DNA of 64,000 nt from Pelistega ratti (GCF_009833965.1 NZ_CP047165.1:2232001-2296000); one strand, 5' to 3'; positions 9,389 through 19,952 are shown, counted from the first letter of the stretch. A program made the numbers and translations. The notes: generated by a model not told the origin, from the sequence alone.

Positions 9389-11125
9389 TTATTTTTGTGT
9401 TTTTAAATCAATCAAGAGGAAAGTTTCCCCATGCCGTTCGCTATCACGTTGTCCTTGCCAAATAATGCTAGGATTTTTGAAAGAAGAATTCAGTAATGAT
9501 TCTTTATTGGTTTGGAGTAGCATATAACGGCAAGCTTCATCTTGAGAAAAATGCACATTACCGAAGAGGTAAAAAGCAGCCCGTTGCCCTTCACCGAGAT
9601 TTTCTCCTCTAATACACGTTTTTGCAGGTAATTTAAGTTGTGCAAAAGATTCACCAACGGTGCGATAAGAACGGTTATAGTTAATAGCAGGTAGCCATAA
9701 AGCCGATAGTAAAAACCATGTGATGGTTGTACCTGCTGCTGCAAGTGTTAATCCTCGCCACATCGCTTTAGGATTGGATTTAATTCGCCAAGCGACTAAT
9801 CTATACCAGAAAATACAAATAATAATCCCTGCTATGACGTTAATCCATAAAATACGGGTATCAAACCCCGGAATTAAACGCATAATATTGTGGTGAATTT
9901 GTTGAGGAATACCAAAATGCAGGGCTACCCAACCGACCCAGATAGCGATTAAGGCAAAAGAAACCACCATAATCGAATACCAGTCAAGTAAATTGATAAG
10001 GCTACGTTTTAAGGTAGGGATAGCTAATGCTGCCAAAATAGCAAAAGCAATGGTTAATGGTGCATATTCGGGTTCAAATGCGCGTGCCGTGGTAAAGATA
10101 ACTAGTAGATTGGCAATAACAAAACTGGTTGGAATAAAAATATGAGGTGTATCAAACCATTGGCGCCAGTTCCATAAAGCCAGTAATGCAAAAGGCCAGC
10201 AAGGCCATAAGAACCAAGATAAGTCTCTTAGATTTTTAGGGGTTTCTAACCAATGGGAAAGAGAAAAAAGCTGACGTTGATAATCCCACCAGTTTACTAC
10301 CCATTCAGGGTCGATATTATAGGTACTTGCTAGCCATACAACACTTAATAAAGTGGCTAAGAGAAGACTAATAAATAAGAAAACCTTTAATCTGAGGTTA
10401 TAGATACGGGTAATAAATAGAGAAAGTGAAACGAGCAATAAGGGTGTTACACCGACTACCCCTCGTGTCATAAAGGCCGCCACTAACATAGTACCTAGCA
10501 CCAAGCTACCTTGTGTGGGGTGATCTAAAAAGCGTACAAAACCATAAAAAGCAACACCGTAAATTGCCATTAAAAGGGGAAAATAACTGGTTTCATGTAA
10601 ACGAATGACAATGCCAACTGAAGCTAAAAGGAATAATAGTGCAACATCAGCAATCATTCGTCCATAATCACGGGGGTTTGGTTCTCCACCAAAAGGAAGA
10701 TGTAACGGTTGTGCTTCTGGTCTTCTGGCTAATAGATACGTTCCATACCAAACACCCCATAGCATACTAAAAAAATAGAAAAAATTCGGCAAACGTGCGG
10801 CAAGAATATTATGTGCCTGTGCAGGGGAGACAAAAAACTCAAATAAGGGACTAAAAAGATAGATAAAAACGCCACCGATAATATGCGTTAGAGGGCCTAG
10901 TTCAGGGTAAGGTAATACACCAATATAAGTGCTTAACCAATGATTCTCTTCTAAAGCAGACATCATGGTTGCAATACCTACAAGATCATCTGTTTTCCAT
11001 GGATCACGACCATATAAACCAGCGATAATATAGGCAATCATTACCCAAAATAATATTTTTCTGGGTAGTTTTCTGGCGGCTGGACTAGCGAGTCTGGCAG
11101 GAGTTTTTCTTTCAGCAAATGTCAT
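9389..11125 (-). CDS. GT39-family glycosyltransferase, ArnT-like membrane protein
   Basis: A 578-residue membrane protein with around eleven hydrophobic segments and a C-terminal soluble part. The acidic first periplasmic loop motif GRDPWKTDD (about residues 39-47) is that of the ArnT/PMT (GT39) superfamily, which transfers sugars from polyprenyl phosphates to lipid A, proteins or other acceptors. Related betaproteobacterial proteins are annotated as glycosyltransferase family 39. No arn biosynthesis genes lie nearby, so a role in lipid A modification is not shown. It may be cotranscribed with the MATE gene. Confidence 0.82.
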   Translation of the reverse strand: MTFAERKTPARLASPAARKLPRKILFWVMIAYIIAGLYGRDPWKTDDLVGIATMMSALEENHWLSTYIGVLPYPELGPLTHIIGGVFIYLFSPLFEFFVSPAQAHNILAARLPNFFYFFSMLWGVWYGTYLLARRPEAQPLHLPFGGEPNPRDYGRMIADVALLFLLASVGIVIRLHETSYFPLLMAIYGVAFYGFVRFLDHPTQGSLVLGTMLVAAFMTRGVVGVTPLLLVSLSLFITRIYNLRLKVFLFISLLLATLLSVVWLASTYNIDPEWVVNWWDYQRQLFSLSHWLETPKNLRDLSWFLWPCWPFALLALWNWRQWFDTPHIFIPTSFVIANLLVIFTTARAFEPEYAPLTIAFAILAALAIPTLKRSLINLLDWYSIMVVSFALIAIWVGWVALHFGIPQQIHHNIMRLIPGFDTRILWINVIAGIIICIFWYRLVAWRIKSNPKAMWRGLTLAAAGTTITWFLLSALWLPAINYNRSYRTVGESFAQLKLPAKTCIRGENLGEGQRAAFYLFGNVHFSQDEACRYMLLQTNKESLLNSSFKNPSIIWQGQRDSERHGETFLLIDLKTQK

Positions 11126-11235
11126 TCAATATTTATTAGTTTTAAAATTTAAGTGAGCTTATTATAAAGCAAATTTTCCCTAGAATAAATGTGACACCAA
11201 AAGGTGATTAAGGCATAGGGAAAGGGTATATCATC

Positions 11236-11266
11236 AATAAAAAAAGCAGCCTATTAAGCTGCTTTT
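11236..11266 (-). terminator. Rho-independent terminator of rpmE2
   Basis: On the minus strand a stem of AAAAGCAGC with GCTGCTTTT (loop TTAATAG) is followed by seven Ts, a short distance past the rpmE2 stop. Confidence 0.85.
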
Positions 11267-11286
11267 CTAGGCCTGAAAGGCGAAAA

Positions 11287-11547
11287 TTATTTTTTGAGTG
11301 TACCCGCTGTACGAGCAAAACGAGCGCGGAATTTCTCAACACGACCAGTTTCAACGATACGTGTTTGTGCGCCAGTATAGAATGGGTGAGATTCTGCTGT
11401 TACGTCACATTTGAAAAGAGGGTATGTTTTGCCATCAATTTCAGTTGTTTCACGAGTTTGTACAGTAGAACGAATGATGTAGTTATTACCTGTTTGTAGG
11501 TCTAAGAAAACTACTTCACGGTATTCTGGGTGAATGCCTTCTTTCAT
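11287..11547 (-). CDS. rpmE2: 50S ribosomal protein L31 type B
   Basis: An 86-residue L31 beginning MKEGIHPEYREVVFLD, the N-terminus of the type B form. It lacks the CxxC zinc site found in type A L31. In many bacteria the type B paralogue replaces the zinc form under zinc limitation, but in some betaproteobacteria it is the only copy; only one copy is in this window. The ATG at 11547 has an AAGGAC site; an upstream in-frame start is not needed. Confidence 0.94.
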   Translation of the reverse strand: MKEGIHPEYREVVFLDLQTGNNYIIRSTVQTRETTEIDGKTYPLFKCDVTAESHPFYTGAQTRIVETGRVEKFRARFARTAGTLKK

Positions 11548-11732
11548 GTTTAAGTCCTTAAAGATTGAATGGGTCGCCAGCCAATCGTCTGTGATCAGCA
11601 ACGTATCCAAGTTTGGAATTGGCTATTATATCAAAAAATAAATGAAAAATTTCTACTTAATAGATAAAAAGTAGTTTTATTAATATTTTGGTTGCTCATA
11701 GACAACATAAGATAGGGGATATTTTACTTATT

Positions 11733-12416
11733 TTATGAAGAAATATACCCTAACTCTGCTAAAGAAACCGCTTTACCATTGGCAATAATCATATGATCCA
11801 GTAATTTTATATCAACGAGTGCTAAAACTTCTTTTAGATGATCGGTAATCTGTAAATCAGCATGACTAGGTTCAAGAGAGCCTGATGGGTGGTTATGTGC
11901 GAGGATAATATAAGTGGCATGAAACCGTAAGGCTAACTTTAATACTTCTCTTGGGTAAATTTGTGCCTGATCAATTGTCCCTTCTGCCAAAATAGCCGTA
12001 TGTATCAATTTAAACCCTTTATTGAGGAGTAAGGCATAACAATGTTCAACCTCTAAATGCCCTAAATGGTGAATACAATAATTTTTAACAGCGGTGGATT
12101 GATTGAGTATATTGTCTTGTCGAAGCGGTTCTTCCAATGCTCTAGCGGCTAATTCTTTTAGTGCAAGTAATTGAGAAATTTTGGCATTACCTAAGCCTTT
12201 AATATGGCTTAATTCTTCACTAGAGGCATTGAGTAAGGCTCGGATACCGCCAAAATGCTCTAATAAGGTATCACAAAAGTTGAGAACATTATTGCCCTTT
12301 GTGCCTGTACTGATAATAATCGCTAATAGTTCGGCGGTACTAAGTACTTTTGGACCATGCTTAATCAGTCGTTCTCTAGGACGCTCAGAAAGAGAAATGA
12401 TGGGTAAAGAGGTCAT
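11733..12416 (-). CDS. radC: RadC family JAMM-domain protein
   Basis: A 227-residue RadC with an N-terminal UPF0758/helix-hairpin-helix part (starts LPIISLSERPRERL) and a C-terminal JAMM metalloprotease-like domain bearing HNHPSG (His174, His176, Ser178) and the downstream Asp187. The name comes from a misassigned E. coli repair mutant and the cellular role is uncertain. It is divergent from fkpB by about 70 bases, an arrangement common in betaproteobacteria. Confidence 0.93.
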   Translation of the reverse strand: MTSLPIISLSERPRERLIKHGPKVLSTAELLAIIISTGTKGNNVLNFCDTLLEHFGGIRALLNASSEELSHIKGLGNAKISQLLALKELAARALEEPLRQDNILNQSTAVKNYCIHHLGHLEVEHCYALLLNKGFKLIHTAILAEGTIDQAQIYPREVLKLALRFHATYIILAHNHPSGSLEPSHADLQITDHLKEVLALVDIKLLDHMIIANGKAVSLAELGYISS

Positions 12417-12486
12417 ATTATAAAAATACCTGTGAATATTTGATTAAAATAGAGTTTATTTAGATTTTCCGTTAGCGTGCCAGAAA

Positions 12487-12963
12487 ATGAGTGAAAATAA
12501 TAGTACTTTGCATCAAATTGTCCACCCTCAATCTTATTTAACCTTAAATTACCGTATCACACTTGACTCTGGAGAGGGTAAGGGGTCTGTATTTATCGAT
12601 ACGTATAATGGTAATCCTGCAACACTTCAGATGGGAATGGGGCAGTGGCCTGAGTCTTTGGAGACCCCTTTAGTAGGGCATCAAGAAGGGGATTCGTTTA
12701 CCTATTACCTTAAAGCAGCCGAAGCCTTTGGTGAGAAAAATCCTGATTTAATCCAAGCGGTTACTAAAGCTATGCTCTATGCTAATGCTGGAGAAAAAGC
12801 CGTTTTTGAAGAAAATGATTTAGTGGAGTTTACTGCACCTAATGGCGGTAAATTCTCAGGCCTTTTTAAACGATTTGAAGGGGATAATGCTATTTTTGAT
12901 TTTAATCACCCTTTATCGGGGATTGATTTAAAAGTAGATGTTACCATTATTGGAGTACTTTAA
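12487..12963 (+). CDS. fkpB: FKBP-type peptidyl-prolyl isomerase (SlpA-like)
   Basis: A 158-residue cytosolic FKBP-type prolyl cis-trans isomerase of the SlyD/SlpA class with an insert-in-flap arrangement; [16 protein letters not shown] lies in the flap region. Such enzymes assist proline isomerization during folding. Its stop overlaps the ispH start (TAATG), so the two are translationally coupled, as is usual in proteobacteria. No Shine-Dalgarno sequence is obvious before the ATG. Confidence 0.92.
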   Translation: MSENNSTLHQIVHPQSYLTLNYRITLDSGEGKGSVFIDTYNGNPATLQMGMGQWPESLETPLVGHQEGDSFTYYLKAAEAFGEKNPDLIQAVTKAMLYANAGEKAVFEENDLVEFTAPNGGKFSGLFKRFEGDNAIFDFNHPLSGIDLKVDVTIIGVL

Positions 12964-13913
12964 TGCCACAAAATGCTGAAATTTTACTGGCAGAACCAAG
13001 GGGGTTCTGTGCAGGTGTGGATCGCGCGATTGATATTGTAGAGCGTGCATTAGAGCTACATGGCGCACCTATTTATGTTCGCCACGAGATTGTACATAAT
13101 CGTTTTGTTGTGCAATCTTTAAGAGATAAAGGCGCTATTTTTGTAGCGGAGCTAGATGAAGTGCCTAAAGGGTCTATCGTTGTGTTTTCTGCACATGGGG
13201 TTTCATTAGCTGTACGAGAAGATGCTGAAAAAAGAGGGTTAAAAGTCTTTGATGCGACCTGTCCTTTGGTGACAAAAGTGCATGTAGAGGTTAAAAAAAT
13301 GCATCAATCTGGTCATGAAATTATTATGATTGGGCATAAGGGACATCCTGAAGTAGAGGGGACGTTAGGTCAAGCGACAGGACGTATGTATTTAGTTGAA
13401 ACCCCTGAAGATGTTGAAAATCTTGTGGTGGAAAACCCAGAAAACCTTGCCTATGTTACCCAGACCACTTTATCAGTAGATGATGCGGCTAAGGTAACTC
13501 AAGCCTTACATAAACGCTTTCCTACTATCGTAGCTCCTAAGAAAAGTGATATTTGCTACGCGACACAAAATCGTCAAGATGCAGTCAAGATGATGGCACC
13601 ACAATGTGATGTATTCTTTGTTGTTGGTAGTGTGAATAGTTCAAACTCTAACCGGTTACGAGAAGTAGCGGATCGTTTGGATTGCCCTTCTTATTTGATT
13701 GATGATCCCGATATGATTAAACCTGAATGGTTAGAGAATAAAAAATCAATTGGTATTACTGCTGGTGCATCTGCGCCAGAAGTGCTGGTTCAGAATGTTA
13801 TTAATCGCTTAAAAGCATTAGGGGCAATCTCTGTGCGTAAAGTGGCAGGTATTGAGGAAAATGTTTCTTTTCCTCTACCTAAAGAGTTATCACGAAAGTT
13901 AAATGAGGGGTGA
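12963..13913 (+). CDS. ispH: 4-hydroxy-3-methylbut-2-enyl diphosphate reductase
   Basis: A 316-residue IspH, the last enzyme of the MEP pathway, reducing HMBPP to IPP and DMAPP with a 4Fe-4S cluster. The three cluster cysteines are Cys16 (GFCAGV), Cys100 (DATCPLV) and Cys198 (DICYATQ). The substrate-binding histidines in [14 protein letters not shown] and IGHKGHPE are present. The length is normal. It is coupled to fkpB by a 1-base overlap and ends nine bases from the convergent maf gene. Confidence 0.97.
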   Translation: MPQNAEILLAEPRGFCAGVDRAIDIVERALELHGAPIYVRHEIVHNRFVVQSLRDKGAIFVAELDEVPKGSIVVFSAHGVSLAVREDAEKRGLKVFDATCPLVTKVHVEVKKMHQSGHEIIMIGHKGHPEVEGTLGQATGRMYLVETPEDVENLVVENPENLAYVTQTTLSVDDAAKVTQALHKRFPTIVAPKKSDICYATQNRQDAVKMMAPQCDVFFVVGSVNSSNSNRLREVADRLDCPSYLIDDPDMIKPEWLENKKSIGITAGASAPEVLVQNVINRLKALGAISVRKVAGIEENVSFPLPKELSRKLNEG

Positions 13914-13921
13914 TGGGATAT

Positions 13922-14539
13922 CTATCTCCCCAATTGCTGCAATAAACTCCATGTTTCATATAGCGGTAATCCCATTACACCGCTATAGCTACCCTCTATT
14001 TTTTCAATAAATACAGAGGCTAAACCTTGGATACCATAAGCACCGGCTTTCCCATCATATTCTCCGCTTTGAACGTATAGTGCAATGTCTTTAACACTAA
14101 GTGGTCGCATGGTTACTTGTGTAATAGAAACCGTTTTGAGTAATTGTTGGCGATAAGCAAGTACAACGGCAGTATGGACTTCGTGTGTTTTCCCTGAAAG
14201 CTGGCCTAGTATTCGTGCTGCGTGTGACGCATCAACGGGTTTGCCAAGAACCTGATTATTCAATATCACACAGGTGTCTGCTGATAGAATAGGGCGTACC
14301 CATAGTTCTTGTTCTTCAATATAGGCTTTGGCACGAAGTGCTTTTTTTAAGGCAGTGCGTTGTACATAGTCTTTTGCGAGTTCATCAGGAAGTTGAGGTT
14401 CATCTTCGCCAAGAGGTTGAGGCACCTGTAATACTTCATGAGCAATACCAATTTGTTTCAGTAATTCGTGTCGTCTGGGGCTAGCAGAAGCTAAATAAAT
14501 CATAGGAAAAAGGGCTTCTATATGATTTAAATGATGCAT
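13922..14539 (-). CDS. maf: Maf family nucleotide pyrophosphatase
   Basis: A Maf/HAM1-related pyrophosphatase that hydrolyses non-canonical or pyrimidine nucleoside triphosphates. The P-loop-like SASPRRHELL, the middle SADTCV with GKP, and C-terminal GSYSGVMGLPL are all present. The start at 14539 is favoured by AAGGA ten bases upstream; the alternative ATG at 14503 gives the minimal N-terminus MIYLASASPRR but lacks a ribosome-binding site. It is the last gene of the purD-nadD-rsfS-rlmH-maf run. Confidence 0.9.
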   Translation of the reverse strand: MHHLNHIEALFPMIYLASASPRRHELLKQIGIAHEVLQVPQPLGEDEPQLPDELAKDYVQRTALKKALRAKAYIEEQELWVRPILSADTCVILNNQVLGKPVDASHAARILGQLSGKTHEVHTAVVLAYRQQLLKTVSITQVTMRPLSVKDIALYVQSGEYDGKAGAYGIQGLASVFIEKIEGSYSGVMGLPLYETWSLLQQLGR

Positions 14540-14555
14540 GGTAAAAATATCCTTA

Positions 14556-15026
14556 TTATGCTCGGTGATAGGGGTGATTAACGGTAATACTCCATGCACG
14601 GTAGAGTTGCTCGGCTAATAAAATGCGTACCATAGGGTGGGGAAGTGTAAGGGAAGATAAACGAAGTTTAAGATGACCTGTATTTTTGATGGTGTTATCT
14701 AAACCATCGGGCCCACCGATAATAATAGCAATATCCTGTCCGCTGTTTTTCCATTGTTCCAGATGTTGAGCAAGTTGTACCGTGGTTATATCTTTACCAT
14801 GTTCATCAAGAATGACCTTTAAGGTTTTTTCAGGGATGGCAGCTTCTATGCGTTTGGCTTCTGCTGCCATCATTTGAGTAGGTGTTTTACCACTTGTCCG
14901 TGGTTCTGGCTTGATTTCTTTTAGCTCAATCGTACAATCGTTAGGCATACGTTTAGCGTAATCCTGCCATGCTTCCTCTACCCATTTGGGCATACGATTG
15001 CCTACGGTGATGATGTAAAGTTTCAT
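14556..15026 (-). CDS. rlmH: 23S rRNA pseudouridine-1915 N3-methyltransferase
   Basis: A 156-residue SPOUT methyltransferase RlmH, acting on the modified pseudouridine at 1915 in helix 69 of 23S rRNA. The SAM-binding knot is seen as IIIGGPDGL and [22 protein letters not shown] near the C-terminus (residues about 126-147). The length is standard. It starts three bases after rsfS ends, so the two are cotranscribed. Confidence 0.96.
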   Translation of the reverse strand: MKLYIITVGNRMPKWVEEAWQDYAKRMPNDCTIELKEIKPEPRTSGKTPTQMMAAEAKRIEAAIPEKTLKVILDEHGKDITTVQLAQHLEQWKNSGQDIAIIIGGPDGLDNTIKNTGHLKLRLSSLTLPHPMVRILLAEQLYRAWSITVNHPYHRA

Positions 15027-15029
15027 TTT

Positions 15030-15437
15030 TTAGTCGTTATCATCAAAAGCGCTATCGTTATAAAGTGGTGTTGCAACAGGTTGGGTAGATTGTGGAAGTA
15101 ATTTCACACGTACAGGCTTACCACCCCAAATTGCTTCTAAATTATAATAAGCGCGGATAGCAGGCTGCATACAGTGGATTACAATATCACCAATATCGAG
15201 TAATACCCATTCACCACTTTCTTCACCTTCTAAGGCAATAATTTCTATATCATGTTCCCGTACGGCATCAATAACGCTACGTGCTAAGGCACGTGTTTGG
15301 CGATTGGAAGTACCGCTTGCAATAATGACCCGATCAAATAAGCCCGTCAAGTGGCTTGTATTAAAAATTTTAATATCTTGTGCTTTGACATCTTCAAGTG
15401 CATCAATCACAAGACGTTGTAGTTTTTGAATATCCAT
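15030..15437 (-). CDS. rsfS: Ribosomal silencing factor
   Basis: A 135-residue RsfS (Iojap family), which binds L14 on the large subunit and blocks subunit joining when nutrients are short. The conserved GTSNRQTRALA and WVLLDIGDIVIHC segments are present. It sits between nadD and rlmH, the standard proteobacterial order. An acidic tail (FDDND) ends the protein. Confidence 0.95.
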   Translation of the reverse strand: MDIQKLQRLVIDALEDVKAQDIKIFNTSHLTGLFDRVIIASGTSNRQTRALARSVIDAVREHDIEIIALEGEESGEWVLLDIGDIVIHCMQPAIRAYYNLEAIWGGKPVRVKLLPQSTQPVATPLYNDSAFDDND

Positions 15438-15452
15438 ATGTAATACTAAAAA

Positions 15453-16040
15453 TTATTGATATAAATGATGTTGCTTTATATATTGTAAGGCATCAGGGTG
15501 CATAAAAGCACTTACATCTTCATGTGCCATCAGTTTATTTCTAATCATGGTTGAGGATAAATTAATCTCATCAAAAGGTAAAAAAATAAGTGACTTTTGC
15601 TGCTTCTGTAATTCCTCTTGTAGAGCCTGTGGGGCTGTAATATCGTAGTGGGGTCGTTTGATAATCACTAATTGCACATACTGTAGAATGGATGCCCATT
15701 GATGCCAAGTACAAAAATTATTGAGTTGATCCGTCCCCATTAGCCAGTAGTATTTGGCCCTTATTGGTAATGCTTTTACCGTGTCAATAGTATAGCTTGG
15801 CCCATCACGTTCGATTTCAATGGTGTTAATACTCAGTTTTGGAATATCTTGAATAGAGCGTGATAAGATGGCTAAGCGGTGTGAAGCATCTAATACCCCT
15901 TTTTTTTGCCAAGGTTGACCAGCAGGGATAAATTGTACCTCATTTAAGTCTAAATGCTGAATAGCCGCTAAGGCAAGGTGTAAATGGGCTAAGTGGAAGG
16001 GATTAAAACTCCCTCCTAATAGCCCGATTTTGGGTATCAC
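15453..16040 (-). CDS. nadD: Nicotinate-nucleotide adenylyltransferase
   Basis: A 195-residue NadD that adenylates nicotinate mononucleotide in NAD synthesis. The nucleotidyltransferase motif GGSFNPFHLAHLHLA (residues 9-23) and the C-terminal INLSSTMIRNKL (ISSTxIR signature) are present. The start codon overlaps the purD stop by four bases, showing translational coupling. Confidence 0.95.
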   Translation of the reverse strand: MIPKIGLLGGSFNPFHLAHLHLALAAIQHLDLNEVQFIPAGQPWQKKGVLDASHRLAILSRSIQDIPKLSINTIEIERDGPSYTIDTVKALPIRAKYYWLMGTDQLNNFCTWHQWASILQYVQLVIIKRPHYDITAPQALQEELQKQQKSLIFLPFDEINLSSTMIRNKLMAHEDVSAFMHPDALQYIKQHHLYQ

Positions 16041-17326
16041 ACTTTATCCTTTTTTAAAGCACGCCAAGCAATATCGGTACGATACTGCGCTCCATCGAAG
16101 TGGATATGCTGAATCGTATCATAAGCCGTTTGACGAGCTTGCTGAACCGTATCACCAATTGCTGTAACACATAAAACACGACCACCACTGGTGACTAAGG
16201 TATTATCAACTAAACGTGTTCCTGCATGGAAAGTCACACAGTCTTGGGAAGTAGCTGGGATTCCTGTAATCTTATCACCTGTTTTAGGTGAGGCGGGGTA
16301 GTTTTCAGCTGCCATAACAACACCTAATGTTGTGCGTGGATCCCAGTCAATCGTTGCCTGATCTAATTGACCTGCAATAGCTTTTTCAACCACTTCTGCA
16401 AAATCATTACGAATACGCATCATAATAGGCTGCGTTTCGGGGTCTCCCATACGGCAATTGTATTCGAGTACCTTGATTGAGCGGGTAGTATCATCACCTT
16501 CATCAATCATTAGTCCAGCATATAAGAATCCCGTAAAGGTAATCCCATCAGCGGCCATTCCTTTAACGGTTGGATAGATAATTTCCTGCATAATACGGTC
16601 ATGCAAAGTAGGACTAACAATGGGAGCTGGGGAGTAAGCACCCATACCGCCCGTATTAGGGCCTTGGTCATTGTCTAATTGACGTTTATGGTCTTGGCTA
16701 CTGGCAAGAGGAAGTACATTTTTACCATCTACCATTACGATAAAACTCGCTTCTTCTCCTTTAAGAAAAGCCTCAATCACTACTCGTGCACCTGCTGAGC
16801 CGAGCTTGCCATCGCCTAGCATATCATCAATGGCTTGATGGGCTTGTTCAACGGTTTCGGCAACCACAACACCTTTACCAGCAGCTAACCCATCGGCTTT
16901 AATCACAATAGGAGCGCCTTGCTCTTCAATATAAGCATGAGCTTTTGCTGCCTCGGTAAAGGTTGCATAAGCGGCTGTTGGGATATGATGGCGGAACATA
17001 AAGGCTTTAGCAAAGTCTTTGGAACTTTCTAGTTGTGCAGCAGCTTGAGTAGGGCCAAAAATAGCGAGACCTTCTTGGCGGAAGGTATCCACAATGCCAT
17101 CTGCAAGTGGTGCTTCAGGGCCGACTACGGTAAAAGCAATATGATTTTCTTTAGCAAACTGTACCAACTCTTCTTTTTTGCTTAATGCAATATTTTGAAG
17201 GGAAGGCGTAAGTGCTGTGCCACCATTGCCCGGCGCTACAAAAACTGTTGATATACGGGGTGATTGTGATAAACGCCATGCAATGGCATGTTCACGACCA
17301 CCGCTACCAACTACTAATACTTTCAT
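16037..17326 (-). CDS. purD: Phosphoribosylamine-glycine ligase
   Basis: A 429-residue PurD, an ATP-grasp enzyme of purine synthesis that joins glycine to phosphoribosylamine. The N-terminal VVGSGGREHAIAW, the ATP-grasp ADGLAAGKGV loop (about residues 147-156) and LEYNCRMGDPETQ metal site are all seen. It starts the purD-nadD-rsfS-rlmH-maf run. It lies 45 bases downstream of yebC in the same direction, probably in one transcript. Confidence 0.97.
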   Translation of the reverse strand: MKVLVVGSGGREHAIAWRLSQSPRISTVFVAPGNGGTALTPSLQNIALSKKEELVQFAKENHIAFTVVGPEAPLADGIVDTFRQEGLAIFGPTQAAAQLESSKDFAKAFMFRHHIPTAAYATFTEAAKAHAYIEEQGAPIVIKADGLAAGKGVVVAETVEQAHQAIDDMLGDGKLGSAGARVVIEAFLKGEEASFIVMVDGKNVLPLASSQDHKRQLDNDQGPNTGGMGAYSPAPIVSPTLHDRIMQEIIYPTVKGMAADGITFTGFLYAGLMIDEGDDTTRSIKVLEYNCRMGDPETQPIMMRIRNDFAEVVEKAIAGQLDQATIDWDPRTTLGVVMAAENYPASPKTGDKITGIPATSQDCVTFHAGTRLVDNTLVTSGGRVLCVTAIGDTVQQARQTAYDTIQHIHFDGAQYRTDIAWRALKKDKV

Positions 17327-17371
17327 AAAAATTCCTTTTGCTGATATTTGATTAAAGATGTACTTCTAGTG

Positions 17372-18109
17372 TTATGCCTCATTAGATTCATCAAATACAG
17401 CAGTGGTATGTACCTCTTGTACGTCATCTAATTCTTCTAGCATATCAAGGATTTTACGCATTTTAATCGCATCATCACCCTCAAGAAGTGTTTCATTTAG
17501 TGGTTTCATAATAATCGCTTCAGCCTCAGGAACAAGCCCTGCTGCGTGTAAAGCATCTTTTACCTGTGTGTAATCACTAGGGGCAGAGATGACCTCAATA
17601 ACACCTTCTTCATCGGTAATAATATCTTCCGCCCCTGCTTCTAGTGCCACTTCCATGATTTTTTCTTCATCACTACCGGGCGCAAAAATAAATTGACCGC
17701 AATGCTTAAACATAAAGGTAACTGAACCATCTTGTCCGAGATTGCCACCAAATTTGCTGAGTGCATGACGTACATCAGAAACGGTTCGTGTGCGATTATC
17801 TGTCATACAATCAATGATGACAGCGGCACCTGCTGGACCGTAGCCCTCGTAGCGGATACTTTCATAATTTTCACCATCCGCACCACCAGAACCACGTTGA
17901 ATAGCCCGCATAATATTGTCTTTGGGCATATTGGCAGCCATTGCCTTATCCCAAGCAAGGCGTAATGCTGGATTGGCATTAGGGTCAGGGCCTCCAGCAC
18001 GAGCAGCAACTTGAATTTCACGAATGATTTTTGTCCAAATTTTTCCACGTTTAGCATCTTGGCGACCTTTGCGGTGCTGAATATTTGCCCATTTACTATG
18101 ACCAGCCAT
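17372..18109 (-). CDS. yebC: YebC/TACO1 family transcriptional regulator
   Basis: A 245-residue YebC-family protein ([18 protein letters not shown] start). Members act as DNA-binding regulators or, in YeeN/TACO1 relatives, in relieving ribosome stalling at proline stretches. The ATG at 18109 gives the conserved N-terminus and follows an AGGA site; longer in-frame upstream starts would add an unconserved leader. It heads a run with purD. Confidence 0.94.
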   Translation of the reverse strand: MAGHSKWANIQHRKGRQDAKRGKIWTKIIREIQVAARAGGPDPNANPALRLAWDKAMAANMPKDNIMRAIQRGSGGADGENYESIRYEGYGPAGAAVIIDCMTDNRTRTVSDVRHALSKFGGNLGQDGSVTFMFKHCGQFIFAPGSDEEKIMEVALEAGAEDIITDEEGVIEVISAPSDYTQVKDALHAAGLVPEAEAIIMKPLNETLLEGDDAIKMRKILDMLEELDDVQEVHTTAVFDESNEA

Positions 18110-18279
18110 AATTATCCTTACTGTAAGGTTACTGAAAAACCTCAATTGAAATGTTGAATAAAATAAATATTTAAGCCATAATTTTACCAATTCTTTAGTT
18201 TTTTTATTAGTATTGTGGTGTTATCGCTCGAATGAAGTGGTAAAAGCAGGCAAAAAAATTATTTTTAGGACGATAATCT

Positions 18280-19764
18280 ATGGCAAATCCCATTCTTTTA
18301 GCAAAAAATGCTGAACATGATGTATTTTTACTACCAAAATACGCTAACCGTCATGGGTGTATTACAGGGGCAACAGGCACAGGTAAAACGGTTACATTAC
18401 AGGTGATGGCACAGGCTTTTTCTCAATTAGGTGTCCCTGTCTTTATGGCAGATATTAAAGGAGACTTAACAGGGATTTCCCAAGCAGGGCAGAGTAGTCC
18501 TAAATTTGAAGAGCGTCTTCAAAAATATAATTTACCGATGCCTCAGTTTTCTGGCTGTCCAACGGTATTGTGGGATGTTTTTGGTGAGCAAGGTCATCCT
18601 GTGCGTGCAACCATTAGTGATATGGGGCCTTTATTACTCTCTCGTGTATTAGGGCTAAATGATACACAGACAGGTGTTTTAAATTTAGTCTTTAAAGTGG
18701 CTGATGATGAAGGTCAACTTATTTTAGATTTAAAAGATTTGCGTGCAATGTTAACGCATATTAGTGAAAGAGCTACAGAGTTACGTCAAACATACGGAAA
18801 TGTATCACCCGCTTCTGTTGGGGCGATTCAACGGGCTTTATTAGAGATTGAAGCACAAGGGGCAAATTTATTTTTTGGTGAACCAATGTTAGATATTTTT
18901 GACCTTATCCGTACCAATAGTGATGGACAGGGGTATATCAATATTCTAGCAGCCGATAAGTTAATGCAATCCCCAAAACTTTATTCTGTTTTCTTATTAT
19001 GGTTATTAGCAGAGCTGTATGAGGCACTTCCTGAAGTAGGTGATTTAGAAAAACCAAAATTTGTGTTCTTCTTTGATGAAGCACATTTACTCTTTAATGA
19101 TGCACCCGCGGTATTAGTAGAACGTATTGAACAAATTGTCCGCCTAATTCGTTCAAAAGGAGTGGGAGTTTATTTTGTCACACAAAATCCACTTGATATT
19201 CCAGATACTGTATTAGGACAATTAGGTAATCGTGTACAACATGCCTTGCGTGCCTTCACACCACGTGATTTAAAAGCCGTCAAAATAGCGGCTGAAACAA
19301 TGCGACAAAACCCGTCCTTAAATCTAACCACTGCAATTACAGAGCTAGGAGTTGGTGAGGCATTGATTTCTTGTTTAGATGAAAAGGGAACCCCCTCTGT
19401 TACACAACGAGCATGGGTTGTTCCACCTGCCAGTCGTATTGGCCCAGCCAGTGAAAGTGAACGTATGGCACTTCGCCAGCAATCGCCTTTTGGAGGGAAA
19501 TATGATCGAGCATTTGATCGAGAATCTGCCTTTGAAGTATTGCAACGCCGTGCGGAACAAAAGGGTGCAGAGCAAGCAAAAAATAGTCAAACCGATAATG
19601 AGGGTATTTTAGGTGCTGTTAAAGATTTGATGTTAGGCAGTACAGGCCCTCGAGGTGGTAAAAAAGACGGCATTGTGCAACAAGTGATCAAAAGTCAAGC
19701 TCGGAGTATGACACGTCAATTAATTCGAGGGGTGCTAGGGTCATTAATTGGTGGTAAAAAATAA
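18280..19764 (+). CDS. HerA-like ATPase (DUF853 family)
   Basis: A 494-residue P-loop ATPase of the HerA/FtsK superfamily, annotated in relatives as DUF853 or helicase HerA-like C-terminal protein. The Walker A GATGTGKT is at residues 30-37 and Walker B reads [12 protein letters not shown] (about 263-274). A glycine/lysine-rich tail follows. The cellular role of this stand-alone family is not established. AGGACG precedes the ATG. It is monocistronic, with its probable terminator now separated from it by a palindromic element. Confidence 0.88.
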   Translation: MANPILLAKNAEHDVFLLPKYANRHGCITGATGTGKTVTLQVMAQAFSQLGVPVFMADIKGDLTGISQAGQSSPKFEERLQKYNLPMPQFSGCPTVLWDVFGEQGHPVRATISDMGPLLLSRVLGLNDTQTGVLNLVFKVADDEGQLILDLKDLRAMLTHISERATELRQTYGNVSPASVGAIQRALLEIEAQGANLFFGEPMLDIFDLIRTNSDGQGYINILAADKLMQSPKLYSVFLLWLLAELYEALPEVGDLEKPKFVFFFDEAHLLFNDAPAVLVERIEQIVRLIRSKGVGVYFVTQNPLDIPDTVLGQLGNRVQHALRAFTPRDLKAVKIAAETMRQNPSLNLTTAITELGVGEALISCLDEKGTPSVTQRAWVVPPASRIGPASESERMALRQQSPFGGKYDRAFDRESAFEVLQRRAEQKGAEQAKNSQTDNEGILGAVKDLMLGSTGPRGGKKDGIVQQVIKSQARSMTRQLIRGVLGSLIGGKK

Positions 19765-19777
19765 TCGATTAATTAAG

Positions 19778-19923
19778 GTATGTCCTCAATTTACTTTTTC
19801 ATCAATTCTTAGCTAAGAATTGATAGTATTTATTTAAAAATAAGTGATAATTTCTTATAAATACACCCTCCAACAAGCCTATTTTTAGTTGATGATAAGG
19901 AGTTCTATAAATTGAGGACATAC
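19778..19923. mobile_element. 146-bp palindromic MITE-like element
   Basis: The element is bounded by 16-bp perfect terminal inverted repeats (GTATGTCCTCAATTTA at 19778-19793 and its complement at 19908-19923). A separate 24-bp perfect palindrome lies inside at 19801-19824. It carries no open reading frame and sits between the HerA-like gene and its terminator. This is the form of a non-autonomous miniature transposon, but I cannot name the parent family and no clear target duplication is visible. Confidence 0.55.
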
Positions 19924-19952
19924 TCTAGATTATCCTAATATAATGTATTATC

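Noticed and set aside
12181..12423. Plus-strand open frame opposite radC
   Set aside because: It is antisense to a well-conserved gene with intact motifs and has no features of its own.
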